Shown here piece after piece: positions 15,998 to 25,169 of a DNA stretch of 64,000 bases (position 1 is its first letter; each line of letters opens with the position of its first letter). Source of the stretch: UMGS1279 sp045536815 (GTDB lineage: Bacteria > Bacillota > Clostridia > Oscillospirales > Acutalibacteraceae); assembly GCA_045536815.1 (NCBI GenBank), contig JAZSOH010000025.1, positions 62,001 to 126,000 of the forward strand, written 5' to 3'. The notes beneath the pieces are model-generated. The model did not search any database, had not been told where the DNA came from, and saw nothing but the letters and a program-made list of their open reading frames with translations. The position numbers were made by a program, and so were the translations under genes.

Positions 15998-17503
15998 ATG
16001 GCAACTTTTATTAACGAACCATCTCATACCTTTAACGAGTATTTGCTTATTCCTGGTTATTCTTCAAGCGAATGTGTACCCGCTAACGTTAGCCTTAAAA
16101 CACCGCTTGTTAAGTTTAAAAAGGGTGAACAGTCTGCAATTACTATGAATATTCCTCTTATTTCGGCTATTATGCAGTCGGTTTCGGGCGATAGGCTTGC
16201 CGTTGCCCTTGCAACTGAGGGTGGCGTGTCTTTTATTTATGGTTCTCAGTCTATTGAAGACGAAGCAGCTATGGTTAAACGTGCAAAAAGCCACAAAGCA
16301 GGTTTTGTCAAGAGCGATTCTAACGTTTCGCCTGATGCTACTATGGCCGACGTAGTTGCTCTCAAAGAAAAAACCGGTCATTCTACAGTTGCTGTTACTG
16401 AAGATGGTACTGCCGAAGGCAAACTTGTTGGTATTGTAACAGGTAGAGATTATCGTGTTAGCCGTATGGACCCTGATACAAAGGTTTCTGAATTTATGAC
16501 TCCTTTTGATAAGCTTGTTTGGGCAAAAGAGGGAACAACTCTTAAAGAAGCTAATGATATTATTTGGGATAATAAACTTAATTCTCTTCCCATTATTGAT
16601 GATGATGGTAAACTTTGCTATTTTGTTTTCCGTAAAGACTATGATACTCATAAGCAAAACCCGAATGAACTTTTAGATGCATCAAAACGCTATGTTGTTG
16701 GTGCTGGTATCAATACAAGGGACTACGCAGAGCGTATCCCTGCACTTTTAGAGGCGGGTGCCGACGTACTTTGTATCGACTCATCTGAAGGTTTTTCTGA
16801 ATGGCAAAAGCTTACTATTGAGTGGGTTAGAGAGCGTTATGGTGATAGCGTTAAAATTGGCGCCGGTAACGTTGTAGATGCAGACGGCTTTAGATTTTTG
16901 GCAGATTGCGGTGCCGACTTTATTAAAGTTGGTATCGGCGGCGGTTCAATTTGTATCACACGTGAGACAAAGGGTATTGGTCGCGGTCAGGCAACTGCTT
17001 TAATTGAGGTTTGCAAGGCAAGAGACGAATATTTTAAAGAAACAGGTGTTTATGTTCCTGTTTGTTCTGACGGTGGTATAGTTTATGACCACCATATTAC
17101 ACTTGCACTTGCAATGGGTGCCGACTTTGTTATGCTTGGCCGTTATTTTGCGCGTTTTGACGAAAGCCCGACAAATAAGGTTAGCATTAACGGAACTTAT
17201 TATAAAGAGTATTGGGGCGAAGGCTCTAACCGTGCAAGAAACTGGCAACGTTACGACCTTGGCGGCGACAAAAAACTTTCCTTTGAAGAGGGTGTTGATT
17301 CTTATGTTCCTTATGCAGGTAAACTTAAGGATAACGTTGCTATCTCTCTTAGCAAGGTGAAATCTACCATGTGCAACTGCGGTGCATTATCCATTCCTGA
17401 GCTTCAGCAAAAAGCAAAACTTACTTTAGTTTCTTCTACAAGTATTGTTGAGGGTGGCGCACACGACGTTATTCAAAAAGAAAAAAGCACAGCAATTAAA
17501 TAA
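15998..17503 (+). CDS. guaB: IMP dehydrogenase
   Basis: This enzyme oxidises IMP to XMP with NAD, the committed step of GMP synthesis. The (beta/alpha)8 barrel is interrupted by a pair of CBS domains (about residues 100-225) that sense purine nucleotides. The phosphate-binding and catalytic loop reads GIGGGSICITRE (near 306-317), with the catalytic Cys in place, followed by a flap RNWQRYDLGG. The length of 501 residues matches a divergent Firmicutes form. It has a GGAGG ribosome binding site and a perfect promoter, and its codon usage looks biased, both suggesting high expression. It is monocistronic, ending at a strong terminator. Confidence 0.95.
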   Translation: MATFINEPSHTFNEYLLIPGYSSSECVPANVSLKTPLVKFKKGEQSAITMNIPLISAIMQSVSGDRLAVALATEGGVSFIYGSQSIEDEAAMVKRAKSHKAGFVKSDSNVSPDATMADVVALKEKTGHSTVAVTEDGTAEGKLVGIVTGRDYRVSRMDPDTKVSEFMTPFDKLVWAKEGTTLKEANDIIWDNKLNSLPIIDDDGKLCYFVFRKDYDTHKQNPNELLDASKRYVVGAGINTRDYAERIPALLEAGADVLCIDSSEGFSEWQKLTIEWVRERYGDSVKIGAGNVVDADGFRFLADCGADFIKVGIGGGSICITRETKGIGRGQATALIEVCKARDEYFKETGVYVPVCSDGGIVYDHHITLALAMGADFVMLGRYFARFDESPTNKVSINGTYYKEYWGEGSNRARNWQRYDLGGDKKLSFEEGVDSYVPYAGKLKDNVAISLSKVKSTMCNCGALSIPELQQKAKLTLVSSTSIVEGGAHDVIQKEKSTAIK

Positions 17504-17517
17504 TTTAAGTACAAAAA

Positions 17518-17543
17518 ACCGATAGAGTTCTATCGGTTTTTTT
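17518..17543 (+). terminator. Terminator after guaB
   Basis: Stem ACCGATAGA/TCTATCGGT with a run of T residues directly after it. Confidence 0.88.
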
Positions 17544-17551
17544 ATTTTTGT

Positions 17552-17580
17552 TTGACTATTTATGGTATAAATGTTAAAAT
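17552..17580 (+). promoter_or_regulatory. Promoter of the nucleoside salvage operon
   Basis: TTGACT and TAAAAT with a 17-base spacer, about 40 bases before the deoC start. Confidence 0.6.
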
Positions 17581-17620
17581 TATATATAGAAGATAGCCTT
17601 GCCGAATAGGGGGATTTTTT

Positions 17621-18307
17621 ATGGAACAAAATAAGCTTCTTTCTTTTGTTGACCATACGTTATTAAATCAAACTTCCACATGGGAAGAAATTAAACAAAT
17701 TCTTGATGATGGAATGAAATATAAAACAGCAAGTGCTTGTATACCGCCCAGCTTTGTTAAAAGGGCTAAGGAATATGTTGGCAACGCGCTTAAAATTTGC
17801 ACTGTTGTAGGTTTCCCTAACGGATATAATACAACCGAAACAAAATGTTTTGAGGCTAAAGAAGCCGCATTAAACGGTGCCGACGAGATAGATATTGTTA
17901 TAAATCTTGGAATGGTGAAAGAAAAGCGCTTTGACGATGTTTTAGAAGAGATAAATCAAATTAAAGCCGTTATAGGTGATAGGGTTTTAAAGGTTATTAT
18001 TGAAACCTGTCTTCTAAGCGATGAAGAAAAAATAACTCTTTGCACTGTTGTTTCAAAATCCGATGCAGACTTTATTAAAACATCAACGGGCTTTAGTACC
18101 GGTGGCGCAACCTTTGATGATATAAAGCTTTTTTCAAAAAACGTTTCTAACGGGCTTAAAATTAAGGCGGCGGGTGGAATTTCTTCACTTTTAGATGCCG
18201 AAGAATTCATAAAACTTGGCGCTAACAGGCTTGGCACAAGTAAAATTGTTAAACTTATAAAACAGGGGGAGCCAAACGATGAAAAATTATCCGACACCTC
18301 ATATTAA
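17621..18307 (+). CDS. deoC: Deoxyribose-phosphate aldolase
   Basis: This enzyme cleaves 2-deoxyribose 5-phosphate to glyceraldehyde 3-phosphate and acetaldehyde, the last step of deoxynucleoside breakdown. Signatures are DHTLL at the N-terminus, VVGFP.GY near residue 61, a GADEIDIVIN block near 86, the Schiff-base lysine in DFIKTSTGFSTGGAT near 150, and KAAGGI near 181. The length is 228 residues. It is the first gene of the salvage operon, with a GGGGG-type ribosome binding site, and its 3' end overlaps deoD by 29 bases, indicating translational coupling. Confidence 0.95.
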   Translation: MEQNKLLSFVDHTLLNQTSTWEEIKQILDDGMKYKTASACIPPSFVKRAKEYVGNALKICTVVGFPNGYNTTETKCFEAKEAALNGADEIDIVINLGMVKEKRFDDVLEEINQIKAVIGDRVLKVIIETCLLSDEEKITLCTVVSKSDADFIKTSTGFSTGGATFDDIKLFSKNVSNGLKIKAAGGISSLLDAEEFIKLGANRLGTSKIVKLIKQGEPNDEKLSDTSY

Positions 18308-19019
18308 CGCGGAGCCTAAAGACTTTGCTAAAACGGTCTTAATGCCGGGGGACCCTCTTCGCGCAAAATTTATTGCCGAGAATTTTTTGACCGATGCAAA
18401 GCTTGTTAATAATGTTCGTGGAATAAACGGCTATACAGGCCTTTTTAACGGGAAACCTGTATCGGTAATGGCAAGTGGTATGGGTATGCCATCTATTGGC
18501 ATATATTCTTATGAGCTTTATAAATTTTTCGGTGTTGAAAATATAATCAGGGTTGGCTCCGCGGGTGCTATGAATGAAAAAGTTAAGGTAAGGGACATAG
18601 TTTTTGGTATGGGAGCCTCAACAAATTCTAACTTTGCACACCAGTATAGGTTGCCAGGTAATTTTGCCCCTATTTGTAGCTTTGAGATTTTAAAAAAGTC
18701 AACCCAAATTGCCGAAGAAATGGGACTAAATTTCCATGTTGGAAATTTGCTTTCCTCTGATACCTTTTATAATGATGAAGAAAATATTTCTGATGATTTA
18801 AAATCAAGCGCTCTTTATGGTAAAATGGGTGTTTTAGCGGTTGAAATGGAAGCAGCGGCGCTTTATATGAATGCCGCAAGGCTAGGTAAAAATGCCCTTG
18901 CAATTTGTACAATTTCCGACCATATTTTAACTGGTGAGTCGCTTTCGGCCGAGCTAAGGCAAAATTCTTTTACCGATATGATGGAACTCGCACTAAAAAC
19001 CGCAGTAGAATTGGACTGA
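18279..19019 (+). CDS. deoD: Purine-nucleoside phosphorylase (DeoD type)
   Basis: A hexameric phosphorylase that splits purine (deoxy)nucleosides with phosphate into base and (deoxy)ribose 1-phosphate. It matches the DeoD pattern: HI.AEPKDFAKTVLMPGDPLRAK at the N-terminus, VMASGMGMPSIGIYSYEL near residue 66, RVGSAGAM near 91, the substrate-contact VEMEAAALY near 187, and SDH near 212. The length is 246 residues, slightly longer than the ~235 usual. The ATG is preceded by AGGGGGAG and lies within the end of deoC. Its sugar 1-phosphate product feeds the DeoB mutase encoded next. Confidence 0.95.
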   Translation: MKNYPTPHINAEPKDFAKTVLMPGDPLRAKFIAENFLTDAKLVNNVRGINGYTGLFNGKPVSVMASGMGMPSIGIYSYELYKFFGVENIIRVGSAGAMNEKVKVRDIVFGMGASTNSNFAHQYRLPGNFAPICSFEILKKSTQIAEEMGLNFHVGNLLSSDTFYNDEENISDDLKSSALYGKMGVLAVEMEAAALYMNAARLGKNALAICTISDHILTGESLSAELRQNSFTDMMELALKTAVELD

Positions 19020-19023
19020 TAAT

Positions 19024-20187
19024 ATGAAAAGAGTTTTTCTTATTGTTTTAGATTCGCTTGGCATTGGCGAAATGCCCGATGCAGGCAGTTTTGGGGATAA
19101 AAACTGTAATACCCTTAAAAGAATAAGCGAAAGTAAATATTTTAATATTCCAAACCTTATTTCACTTGGTATCTCTGAAATTGATGGGGTGGATTTTTTG
19201 CCATCTACACAAAATCCTAAGGCGGCCTATTGTCGCCTTATGGAAAAATCCAATGGTAAGGATACAACAACAGGACATTTTGAAATTGGTGGAATTGTTT
19301 TAAAAAAGCCTTTTCCCACATATCCAAACGGTTTCCCAAGTGAAATAATTGATGAATTTTGCAAAAGAGCGGGTGTAGGTGTTCTTTGTAATAAGCCATA
19401 TTCAGGCACAAAGGTTATAAATGATTATGGTAAAGAGCATTTAGAAAGTGGAAAACTTATTGTTTACACCTCTGCCGACAGCGTATTTCAAATTGCGGCG
19501 CATGAAGAAAAGGTGCCACCCGAAAAGCTTTATGAGTACTGCAAAATAGCAAGAGAAATTTTGGTTGGTGAACATGCGGTTGGTAGAGTTATTGCAAGAC
19601 CGTTTATAACCGAAAATGGCAGTTTTGTAAGAACTTCTAATAGACACGATTTTTCTGTAAAACCGCCTAAAGAGACTATGCTGGATGCTATTAAAAATTC
19701 AAACGGGACAGTTTATGCTATTGGAAAAATTAACGATATTTTTGCGGGTGAGGGCATAACCAAATACGATTACACCCATTCGAATAACGAGGGTATGGCA
19801 TTAACAGAGAAAGCCACTTATATTGATTTTGAAGGACTTTGCTTTGTTAATCTTGTTGATTTTGATATGCTTTACGGACATAGGCAAGATGTGGATGGCT
19901 ACGCAAAAGCGCTAAGTGAATTCGACGAATTTTTACCGAAGATTTTGAAAGGTTTAAGGGAAGATGACCTTTTAATTATTACGGCAGACCACGGCTGCGA
20001 TCCGGGTGATAGCCATACCGACCACACAAGAGAATATGTGCCAATGATTATTTACGGCCAAAAAATAAAGCCCATAAATTTAGGCACAAAAGAAGGTTTT
20101 ACAACTATAGCAGCAACTGTTACTGATTATTTAGATGTAAGCTATAAAACCGATGGAGAAAGTGTTTTAAAGGCGGTGTTAAAATGA
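19024..20187 (+). CDS. deoB: Phosphopentomutase
   Basis: This enzyme interconverts (deoxy)ribose 1-phosphate and 5-phosphate, linking nucleoside phosphorylases to DeoC. It is an alkaline-phosphatase superfamily metalloenzyme: LDSLGIGEMPDA at the N-terminus supplies a metal ligand, KDTTTGH near residue 79 contains the phosphorylated Thr, and the C-terminal metal site reads TADHGCDPG...TDHTREYVP near 315-340. The length of 387 residues is normal. It begins four bases after deoD and overlaps cdd by four bases (ATGA), so it is firmly within the operon. Confidence 0.96.
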   Translation: MKRVFLIVLDSLGIGEMPDAGSFGDKNCNTLKRISESKYFNIPNLISLGISEIDGVDFLPSTQNPKAAYCRLMEKSNGKDTTTGHFEIGGIVLKKPFPTYPNGFPSEIIDEFCKRAGVGVLCNKPYSGTKVINDYGKEHLESGKLIVYTSADSVFQIAAHEEKVPPEKLYEYCKIAREILVGEHAVGRVIARPFITENGSFVRTSNRHDFSVKPPKETMLDAIKNSNGTVYAIGKINDIFAGEGITKYDYTHSNNEGMALTEKATYIDFEGLCFVNLVDFDMLYGHRQDVDGYAKALSEFDEFLPKILKGLREDDLLIITADHGCDPGDSHTDHTREYVPMIIYGQKIKPINLGTKEGFTTIAATVTDYLDVSYKTDGESVLKAVLK

Positions 20188-20585
20188 CCGAAAGGGAACT
20201 TATAAAACTCGCAACCGAAAATATGAAGAAAGCCTATGCGCCATATTCACACTTTACTGTTGGTGCGGCACTTTTAACAAAAGGCGGAAAGGTTTATAGT
20301 GGCGCTAATGTTGAAAACGCTTCTTACGGGGCTACTGTTTGCGCCGAAAGGGTTGCGCTTTTTTCTGCCATTATTGACGGCGAAAGACAGTTTAGCGTGT
20401 TGGCCCTTTCGGGTGGAAAAAACTTAGTTTCAAATAAAAATACGCTACCTTGTGGTGTTTGTCTTCAAGCGCTAAGTGAATTTTGCGGAAAAGATTTTAA
20501 AATTCTAATTGCTGACGGAAGCGAAGACTACAAAACCTTTACTCTTGGCGAACTTTTACCAAAAGCCTTTTGTTTGGAGAAATAA
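20184..20585 (+). CDS. cdd: Cytidine deaminase
   Basis: This enzyme deaminates cytidine and deoxycytidine to the uracil forms. The zinc site is complete: CAERVALF near residue 53 carries the catalytic Glu and the first Cys, and PCGVCLQ near 87 supplies the other two. The substrate-binding AYAPYSHFTVGAAL near residue 15 and the GANVENASYG block are also typical. At 133 residues it is the short tetrameric form. The ATG overlaps the deoB stop. Its uridine product is then a substrate for the pyrimidine phosphorylase encoded next. Confidence 0.96.
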   Translation: MTERELIKLATENMKKAYAPYSHFTVGAALLTKGGKVYSGANVENASYGATVCAERVALFSAIIDGERQFSVLALSGGKNLVSNKNTLPCGVCLQALSEFCGKDFKILIADGSEDYKTFTLGELLPKAFCLEK

Positions 20586-20586
20586 A

Positions 20587-21897
20587 ATGAATATGTATAA
20601 TATTATTTCCAAAAAGAAATACGGAAATGAGCTTTCTAAAGCAGAAATTGAATATTTTGTTGATGGCTTTTTAAGCGGAGAAGTGCCCGACTATCAGGCT
20701 TCGGCGCTTTTGATGGCAATTTGCCTCAAGGGTATGACGGAGGCGGAGACGGTCTATTTAACTAAAGCAATGGCAAGTTCAGGTGATATGGTTGATTTGT
20801 CTTGCTTCGGCTCTCTCTCGGCTGATAAACATTCTACGGGCGGCGTTGGAGATAAAACCTCTCTAATCGTTGGATCCATTATTGCCGCTTTGGGCGGTAA
20901 GGTAGCTAAAATGTCGGGTAGAGGTCTTGGGCACACGGGCGGAACAGTGGACAAGCTAGAATCAATTCCGGGTTTTAAAACCGAAATAACTGAGGAAGAG
21001 TTTATCTCCCAAACTAAGAGGGTAGGAATTGCAATTATTGGTCAAACGGGCAACCTTACCCCCGCCGATAAAAAAATTTACGCTCTTAGAGATGTTACCG
21101 CTACGGTTGACAGTATACCCCTTATAACCTCAAGTATTATGAGTAAAAAGCTTGCTGCAGGCTCTAAGAATATTGTTTTAGATGTAAAATTTGGAAGCGG
21201 CGCATTTATGAAAACAAAGAAAAGTGCCGAGATTTTAGCAAAAGAAATGGTAAAAATCGGAACTGCCTCGGGAAGAAACATAGCGGCAGTTATTACAAAT
21301 ATGGATATACCGCTTGGAAAGAACATTGGTAATTCCTTGGAAATTATCGAAGCAGTTAAGGTGCTTAAAAATGAGGTTAAAAATGACCTTTTAGAAGTGT
21401 CTGTTGAGCTTTCAAAAACCTTGGCAATGCTTATCTTTGGCTACTCAAAAAAGGTGGCGCTCGAAAAGGTTTGGGAGGTATTACTTAGTGGCGCAGCCTA
21501 TGAAAAAATGAAAGAGTGGATAAGCGCTCAGGGTGGGGATATTTCGTATATTGAAGATACTAATAAATTCGAAAAAGCGAAATTTTTCCTTAAAATAAAC
21601 TCAAAAGAAGACGGCTATATTTTTGCTATGGATACCGAAAAAATAGGTAATCTATGTACAATGCTTGGCGCGGGTAGGACAAAAAAGGAAGATATTATTG
21701 ATAGCGCCGCAGGAATTATTCTTGAGAAAAAAACAGGGGATTTTGTTGACAAAGGCGACCTTATCGCTACTGTTTTTACTAATAATGAAAGCGTTTTAAA
21801 GAATGTAGAAAGTGAGCTTATTTCAGCGATTAAAATCTGCAAGAAAAAGCCGAAAACAGTGTCTACAGTTTATAAAACAATAGTGGGTAGAAAATAA
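20587..21897 (+). CDS. pdp: Pyrimidine-nucleoside phosphorylase
   Basis: This enzyme phosphorolyses uridine, thymidine and deoxyuridine. Its glycosyltransferase-family-3 fold shows an N-terminal helical domain (YQ.SALLMAI), the phosphate and base site around DKHSTGGVGDKTSL (near residue 80), GRGLGHTGGT near 113, and SIMSKKLAAG near 183. A C-terminal barrel-sandwich domain follows. The start ATG at 20587 has TTGGAGA upstream; the frame continues further up inside cdd but without a site. The length is 436 residues. Its stop and the copA start share one base (TAATG), so translation couples into the metal gene. Confidence 0.95.
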   Translation: MNMYNIISKKKYGNELSKAEIEYFVDGFLSGEVPDYQASALLMAICLKGMTEAETVYLTKAMASSGDMVDLSCFGSLSADKHSTGGVGDKTSLIVGSIIAALGGKVAKMSGRGLGHTGGTVDKLESIPGFKTEITEEEFISQTKRVGIAIIGQTGNLTPADKKIYALRDVTATVDSIPLITSSIMSKKLAAGSKNIVLDVKFGSGAFMKTKKSAEILAKEMVKIGTASGRNIAAVITNMDIPLGKNIGNSLEIIEAVKVLKNEVKNDLLEVSVELSKTLAMLIFGYSKKVALEKVWEVLLSGAAYEKMKEWISAQGGDISYIEDTNKFEKAKFFLKINSKEDGYIFAMDTEKIGNLCTMLGAGRTKKEDIIDSAAGIILEKKTGDFVDKGDLIATVFTNNESVLKNVESELISAIKICKKKPKTVSTVYKTIVGRK

Positions 21898-24098
21898 TGA
21901 AAAAAGAAGTTTATAAAATAAGTGGTATGCACTGTGCGGCGTGTTCCTCGGCGGTGCAACGGGTGGTTACTAGACTTTCAGGCGTTAGGGAATGTGACGT
22001 TAACCTTATTACCGAAAAAATGACAGTTTTATATGAGCCTAAAGAGGTTTCTTTTGACGATTTTAAAAGGGTAATAGAGAAGGCGGGTTTTGGAATCTCT
22101 AAAGAACAAGAAGAAATTAAAAAGAGAGACGAAAAACCTTTTTTAAAAATTTTATTTGCAATTATTTTGAGCACACTTTTGCTTTACGTTTCAATGGGGC
22201 AGATGTTTTTCGAAAATCTTCCTGTGCCAAGTTTTGCAAGTATGAAAAGCAGTCCTTTGGGATTTTGTTTAACTCAGCTGATTTTGTGCATACCTATTAT
22301 GATAATAGGTAAAAGCTTTTTTATTAAAGGGTTTGCGCTACTTTTTAAGGGAAATCCAAATATGGATAGTTTGGTAGCACTCGGAAGTACAGCTTCGTTT
22401 TTATACAGTCTTGCAATGCTTTTTAGTATAAAAACAAATCCACACGCAGTTCATAGTCTTTATTTCGAGTCGGTTGCTGTTGTAATTACCCTTATAATGT
22501 TGGGTAAATATTTTGAGCAAAAAAGCAAAGCAAAAACAACCGATGCAATAAAAAAGCTAATGGAGCTTTCACCTGAAATTTCTCACGTTGTAAAAGATGA
22601 TGGCTTTTTAGACGTTCCGACCAGACTTGTTAAAAAAGAGGACATTTTGTTCATAAAAGCGGGTGAGAAAATTCCGCTTGACGGCAAGGTAATAAAGGGC
22701 GAAAGCAGTGTTGACGAGTCTATGTTAACGGGTGAAAGTATGCCTGTAAAAAAAGAAAAGGAAGATTTTGTTACAGGTGGTAGCCTTAACCTAAGCGGTA
22801 GTATTTATGTTCAGGTTACCAGGGTGGGCGAAGAAACTACCCTTTCAAAAATCATAAGCTTCGTAGAGAATGCGCAAACTAAAAAAGCGCCGATTTCTCG
22901 TCTTGCCGATAAGGTTGCAGGGGTTTTTGTGCCAATAGTTATTGTTATATCGATACTTTCGGCGGTAGGGTGGTATATTGCCTCTAAGGATTTAGCCCTT
23001 TCTGTAAAGATACTTACAAGCGTTTTGGTAATTGCTTGTCCTTGCGCTTTGGGACTTGCAACACCAACGGCTATTATGGTTGGAACGGGACTTGGTGCGA
23101 CTAACGGAATTCTAATTAAAAATGGAGAAACACTTGAAAAAATTCATAAGATACAGGTAGCCGTATTTGATAAAACGGGTACAGTAACAAAGGGTAAGCC
23201 AACAGTTACCGATGTTGTTGCAGAAGATAAAAATTTTGTACTTTCCCTTGCCGCTTCGGCAGAGATAGGGTCTACACACCCAATTGCGTCGGCAATTTTA
23301 GATTATGTGAAAGAGAACAATATTAGTTATTCTACACCTGAACATTCTGAAAATATATCCGGAATGGGTGTGAAATGTAAATTAAACGACAAAGAACTTT
23401 TTGTTGGCAAATTAAATGAAATTGAAAATAGTTCTAAAGAATATAAAGAATTTTACTTAGAAGCAAATAAGCTCGAGGCTCTTGGCAAAACAGTTATGTT
23501 CGTTTTATATGAGAAGGAAATTTTGGGGGTAATAGCGGTTGCCGACGAGATAAAAGAAAACTCGGTTTCAGCTATTAAAGGCCTTAAAAAAATGGGAGTT
23601 CGAACAGTTTTGCTTTCGGGAGATAATAAGGTTACCGCAAAATTTGTAGGCGATAAAATATCTGTCCACGAAGTATATTCTGAAATTTTGCCTGAGCAGA
23701 AAGCTAACATTATTTCAGAGCTTAAAGAAAAATACGGCTCGGTTATGATGGTGGGCGACGGCATTAACGACGCACCTGCTTTGTCGGTATCTGATGTTGC
23801 GGTTGCGGTTTCTTCGGGCAGTGATATTGCCATTGACTCTGCCGATATAGTGCTAATGAAAAACGACCTTTTGGACGTGCTTAAGGCTGTTAAACTCAGC
23901 CGTTTAACAATTCTAAATATAAAGCAAAACTTATTTTGGGCTTTTTGCTATAACGCACTATGCATACCTGTTGCCGCAGGGCTTTTATATGCATTTGGCG
24001 GACCTCTTTTAAGCCCTATGTTTGCAGGACTCGCGATGTCACTTAGTTCGGTTTGTGTTGTTACAAATGCGTTAAGGCTTCGTACAAAAAAACTTTAA
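21897..24098 (+). CDS. copA: Copper-exporting P-type ATPase (P1B-1)
   Basis: An ATP-driven Cu(I) exporter of 733 residues with every catalytic motif: an N-terminal HMA domain with GMHCAAC, membrane helices, actuator TGES (near 278), the copper path CPC in IACPCALGLATP (near 382), phosphorylation loop DKTGTVT (near 424), the HP of the ATP-binding domain (STHPIA), and GDGINDAPAL near 621. The final helices carry YN in M5 and M..SS in M6, which mark the Cu(I) subgroup. It overlaps pdp by one base, so a copper pump is translationally coupled to nucleoside salvage. The small HMA protein encoded next is probably its copper donor or receiver. Confidence 0.96.
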   Translation: MKKEVYKISGMHCAACSSAVQRVVTRLSGVRECDVNLITEKMTVLYEPKEVSFDDFKRVIEKAGFGISKEQEEIKKRDEKPFLKILFAIILSTLLLYVSMGQMFFENLPVPSFASMKSSPLGFCLTQLILCIPIMIIGKSFFIKGFALLFKGNPNMDSLVALGSTASFLYSLAMLFSIKTNPHAVHSLYFESVAVVITLIMLGKYFEQKSKAKTTDAIKKLMELSPEISHVVKDDGFLDVPTRLVKKEDILFIKAGEKIPLDGKVIKGESSVDESMLTGESMPVKKEKEDFVTGGSLNLSGSIYVQVTRVGEETTLSKIISFVENAQTKKAPISRLADKVAGVFVPIVIVISILSAVGWYIASKDLALSVKILTSVLVIACPCALGLATPTAIMVGTGLGATNGILIKNGETLEKIHKIQVAVFDKTGTVTKGKPTVTDVVAEDKNFVLSLAASAEIGSTHPIASAILDYVKENNISYSTPEHSENISGMGVKCKLNDKELFVGKLNEIENSSKEYKEFYLEANKLEALGKTVMFVLYEKEILGVIAVADEIKENSVSAIKGLKKMGVRTVLLSGDNKVTAKFVGDKISVHEVYSEILPEQKANIISELKEKYGSVMMVGDGINDAPALSVSDVAVAVSSGSDIAIDSADIVLMKNDLLDVLKAVKLSRLTILNIKQNLFWAFCYNALCIPVAAGLLYAFGGPLLSPMFAGLAMSLSSVCVVTNALRLRTKKL

Positions 24099-24111
24099 GG
24101 AGAAATGAAAA

Positions 24112-24306
24112 ATGGAAAAAATTATTAAGGTCCCCGATATGCACTGTGAAAACTGTGTCAGAAGAATAAGGGAAGATTTTGAAGGATTAAAAATCGATGT
24201 TAAAATAAATCTCGCAGAACAAACAGTTACAGTTTTAAGTGAGGAAGATTACATAGCCGCATTCGACGAGCTTTACGATTTAGGCTTTTCACCTGAAAAA
24301 CTGTGA
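24112..24306 (+). CDS. Heavy-metal-associated (HMA) domain protein, CopZ-like
   Basis: A 64-residue single HMA domain with the metal-binding MHCENC near residue 10 and the beta-alpha-beta pattern KI.LAEQTVTV. Such proteins carry Cu(I) to or from CopA in the cytoplasm. It begins 13 bases after copA with AAGGAG as ribosome binding site. The common copper chaperone motif is M.C..C, which is present; the typical late Lys/Tyr near the loop is not obvious, so another soft metal cannot be excluded. Confidence 0.88.
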   Translation: MEKIIKVPDMHCENCVRRIREDFEGLKIDVKINLAEQTVTVLSEEDYIAAFDELYDLGFSPEKL

Positions 24307-24374
24307 GTCGGTTACTATTTTCTAACCCTTCATATAATAATTAATAGGCAAAATTTTGAATTTTGGAGGCGTTT

Positions 24375-25151
24375 ATGTTAGAGGTTTTAAGAGGAATTTT
24401 TATACCTTTTATAGGTACGGTTTTGGGCTCCGCAACTGTTTTTGTTTTTAGAAAAGGTATGAGCCCCAGAGTGCAAAGGGCCTTTTCGGGTTTTGCCGCG
24501 GGTGTTATGGTTGCGGCTTCTGTTTGGAGTCTTATTATCCCATCCATCGAGCAAAGTGCTTCGCTTGGGGGTTTAGCATTTTTACCCGTTACATTAGGTA
24601 TTTGGGTTGGCTTTTTCTTTTTAATGTTGCTTGATAAAATTATACCTCATTTGCACGCTAATGATATGTCCGAGGGACCTAAAAATAATCTTAACCGCTC
24701 AACAAAAATGATTTTGGCGGTTGCTCTTCACAATTTGCCTGAGGGTATGGCGGTTGGTGTTGCGCTTGCAAGTCTTACCAGTGGCGAGAATTTAATTTCA
24801 TCTGCCGCAACCCTGGCCCTTTCAATAGGAATTGCTATTCAAAACTTCCCTGAGGGAGCAATAATTTCTGTTCCCCTTTATAAAGAGGGAATGAGCAGGA
24901 AAAAAGCCTTTGTTTTTGGCGCTCTTTCGGGCATTGTAGAGCCTATAGGCGCGGTTATTACTCTAATTATTGCAAGTAGCGTTGCAACCTTGTTGCCGTA
25001 TTTTTTAAGCTTTGCGGCAGGTGCCATGCTTTATGTTGTGGTTGAAGAGTTAATTCCTGAAATGACCGAGGGTGGACACTCGCACACAGGAACAGTATTT
25101 TTCTTTTTGGGCTTTTCTTTAATGCTTGTTTTGGATATTGTTTTAAAATAA
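24375..25151 (+). CDS. ZIP family metal transporter
   Basis: A 258-residue membrane protein of the ZIP (GufA-like) group that takes up divalent metals, typically zinc. Eight hydrophobic segments are visible. Helix IV carries HNLPEGMAVGVALAS and helix V has NFPEGAIISVPLY, forming the binuclear metal site. A short His-bearing stretch (HLHAN) lies in the cytoplasmic loop and H.H near the C-terminus. The start is ATG 24375, six bases after GGAGG; a TTG 12 bases upstream is in frame but badly placed. It sits in the copA-HMA-ZIP-trxB run, which mixes metal efflux, uptake and thiol chemistry. Confidence 0.93.
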   Translation: MLEVLRGIFIPFIGTVLGSATVFVFRKGMSPRVQRAFSGFAAGVMVAASVWSLIIPSIEQSASLGGLAFLPVTLGIWVGFFFLMLLDKIIPHLHANDMSEGPKNNLNRSTKMILAVALHNLPEGMAVGVALASLTSGENLISSAATLALSIGIAIQNFPEGAIISVPLYKEGMSRKKAFVFGALSGIVEPIGAVITLIIASSVATLLPYFLSFAAGAMLYVVVEELIPEMTEGGHSHTGTVFFFLGFSLMLVLDIVLK

Positions 25152-25169
25152 CCGAAAGAGGAAATAGAA

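Noticed and set aside
16064..16657. A 197-codon minus-strand frame inside guaB
   Set aside because: Arises from guaB codon bias; Asn/Arg/Cys-rich with no recognisable domain.
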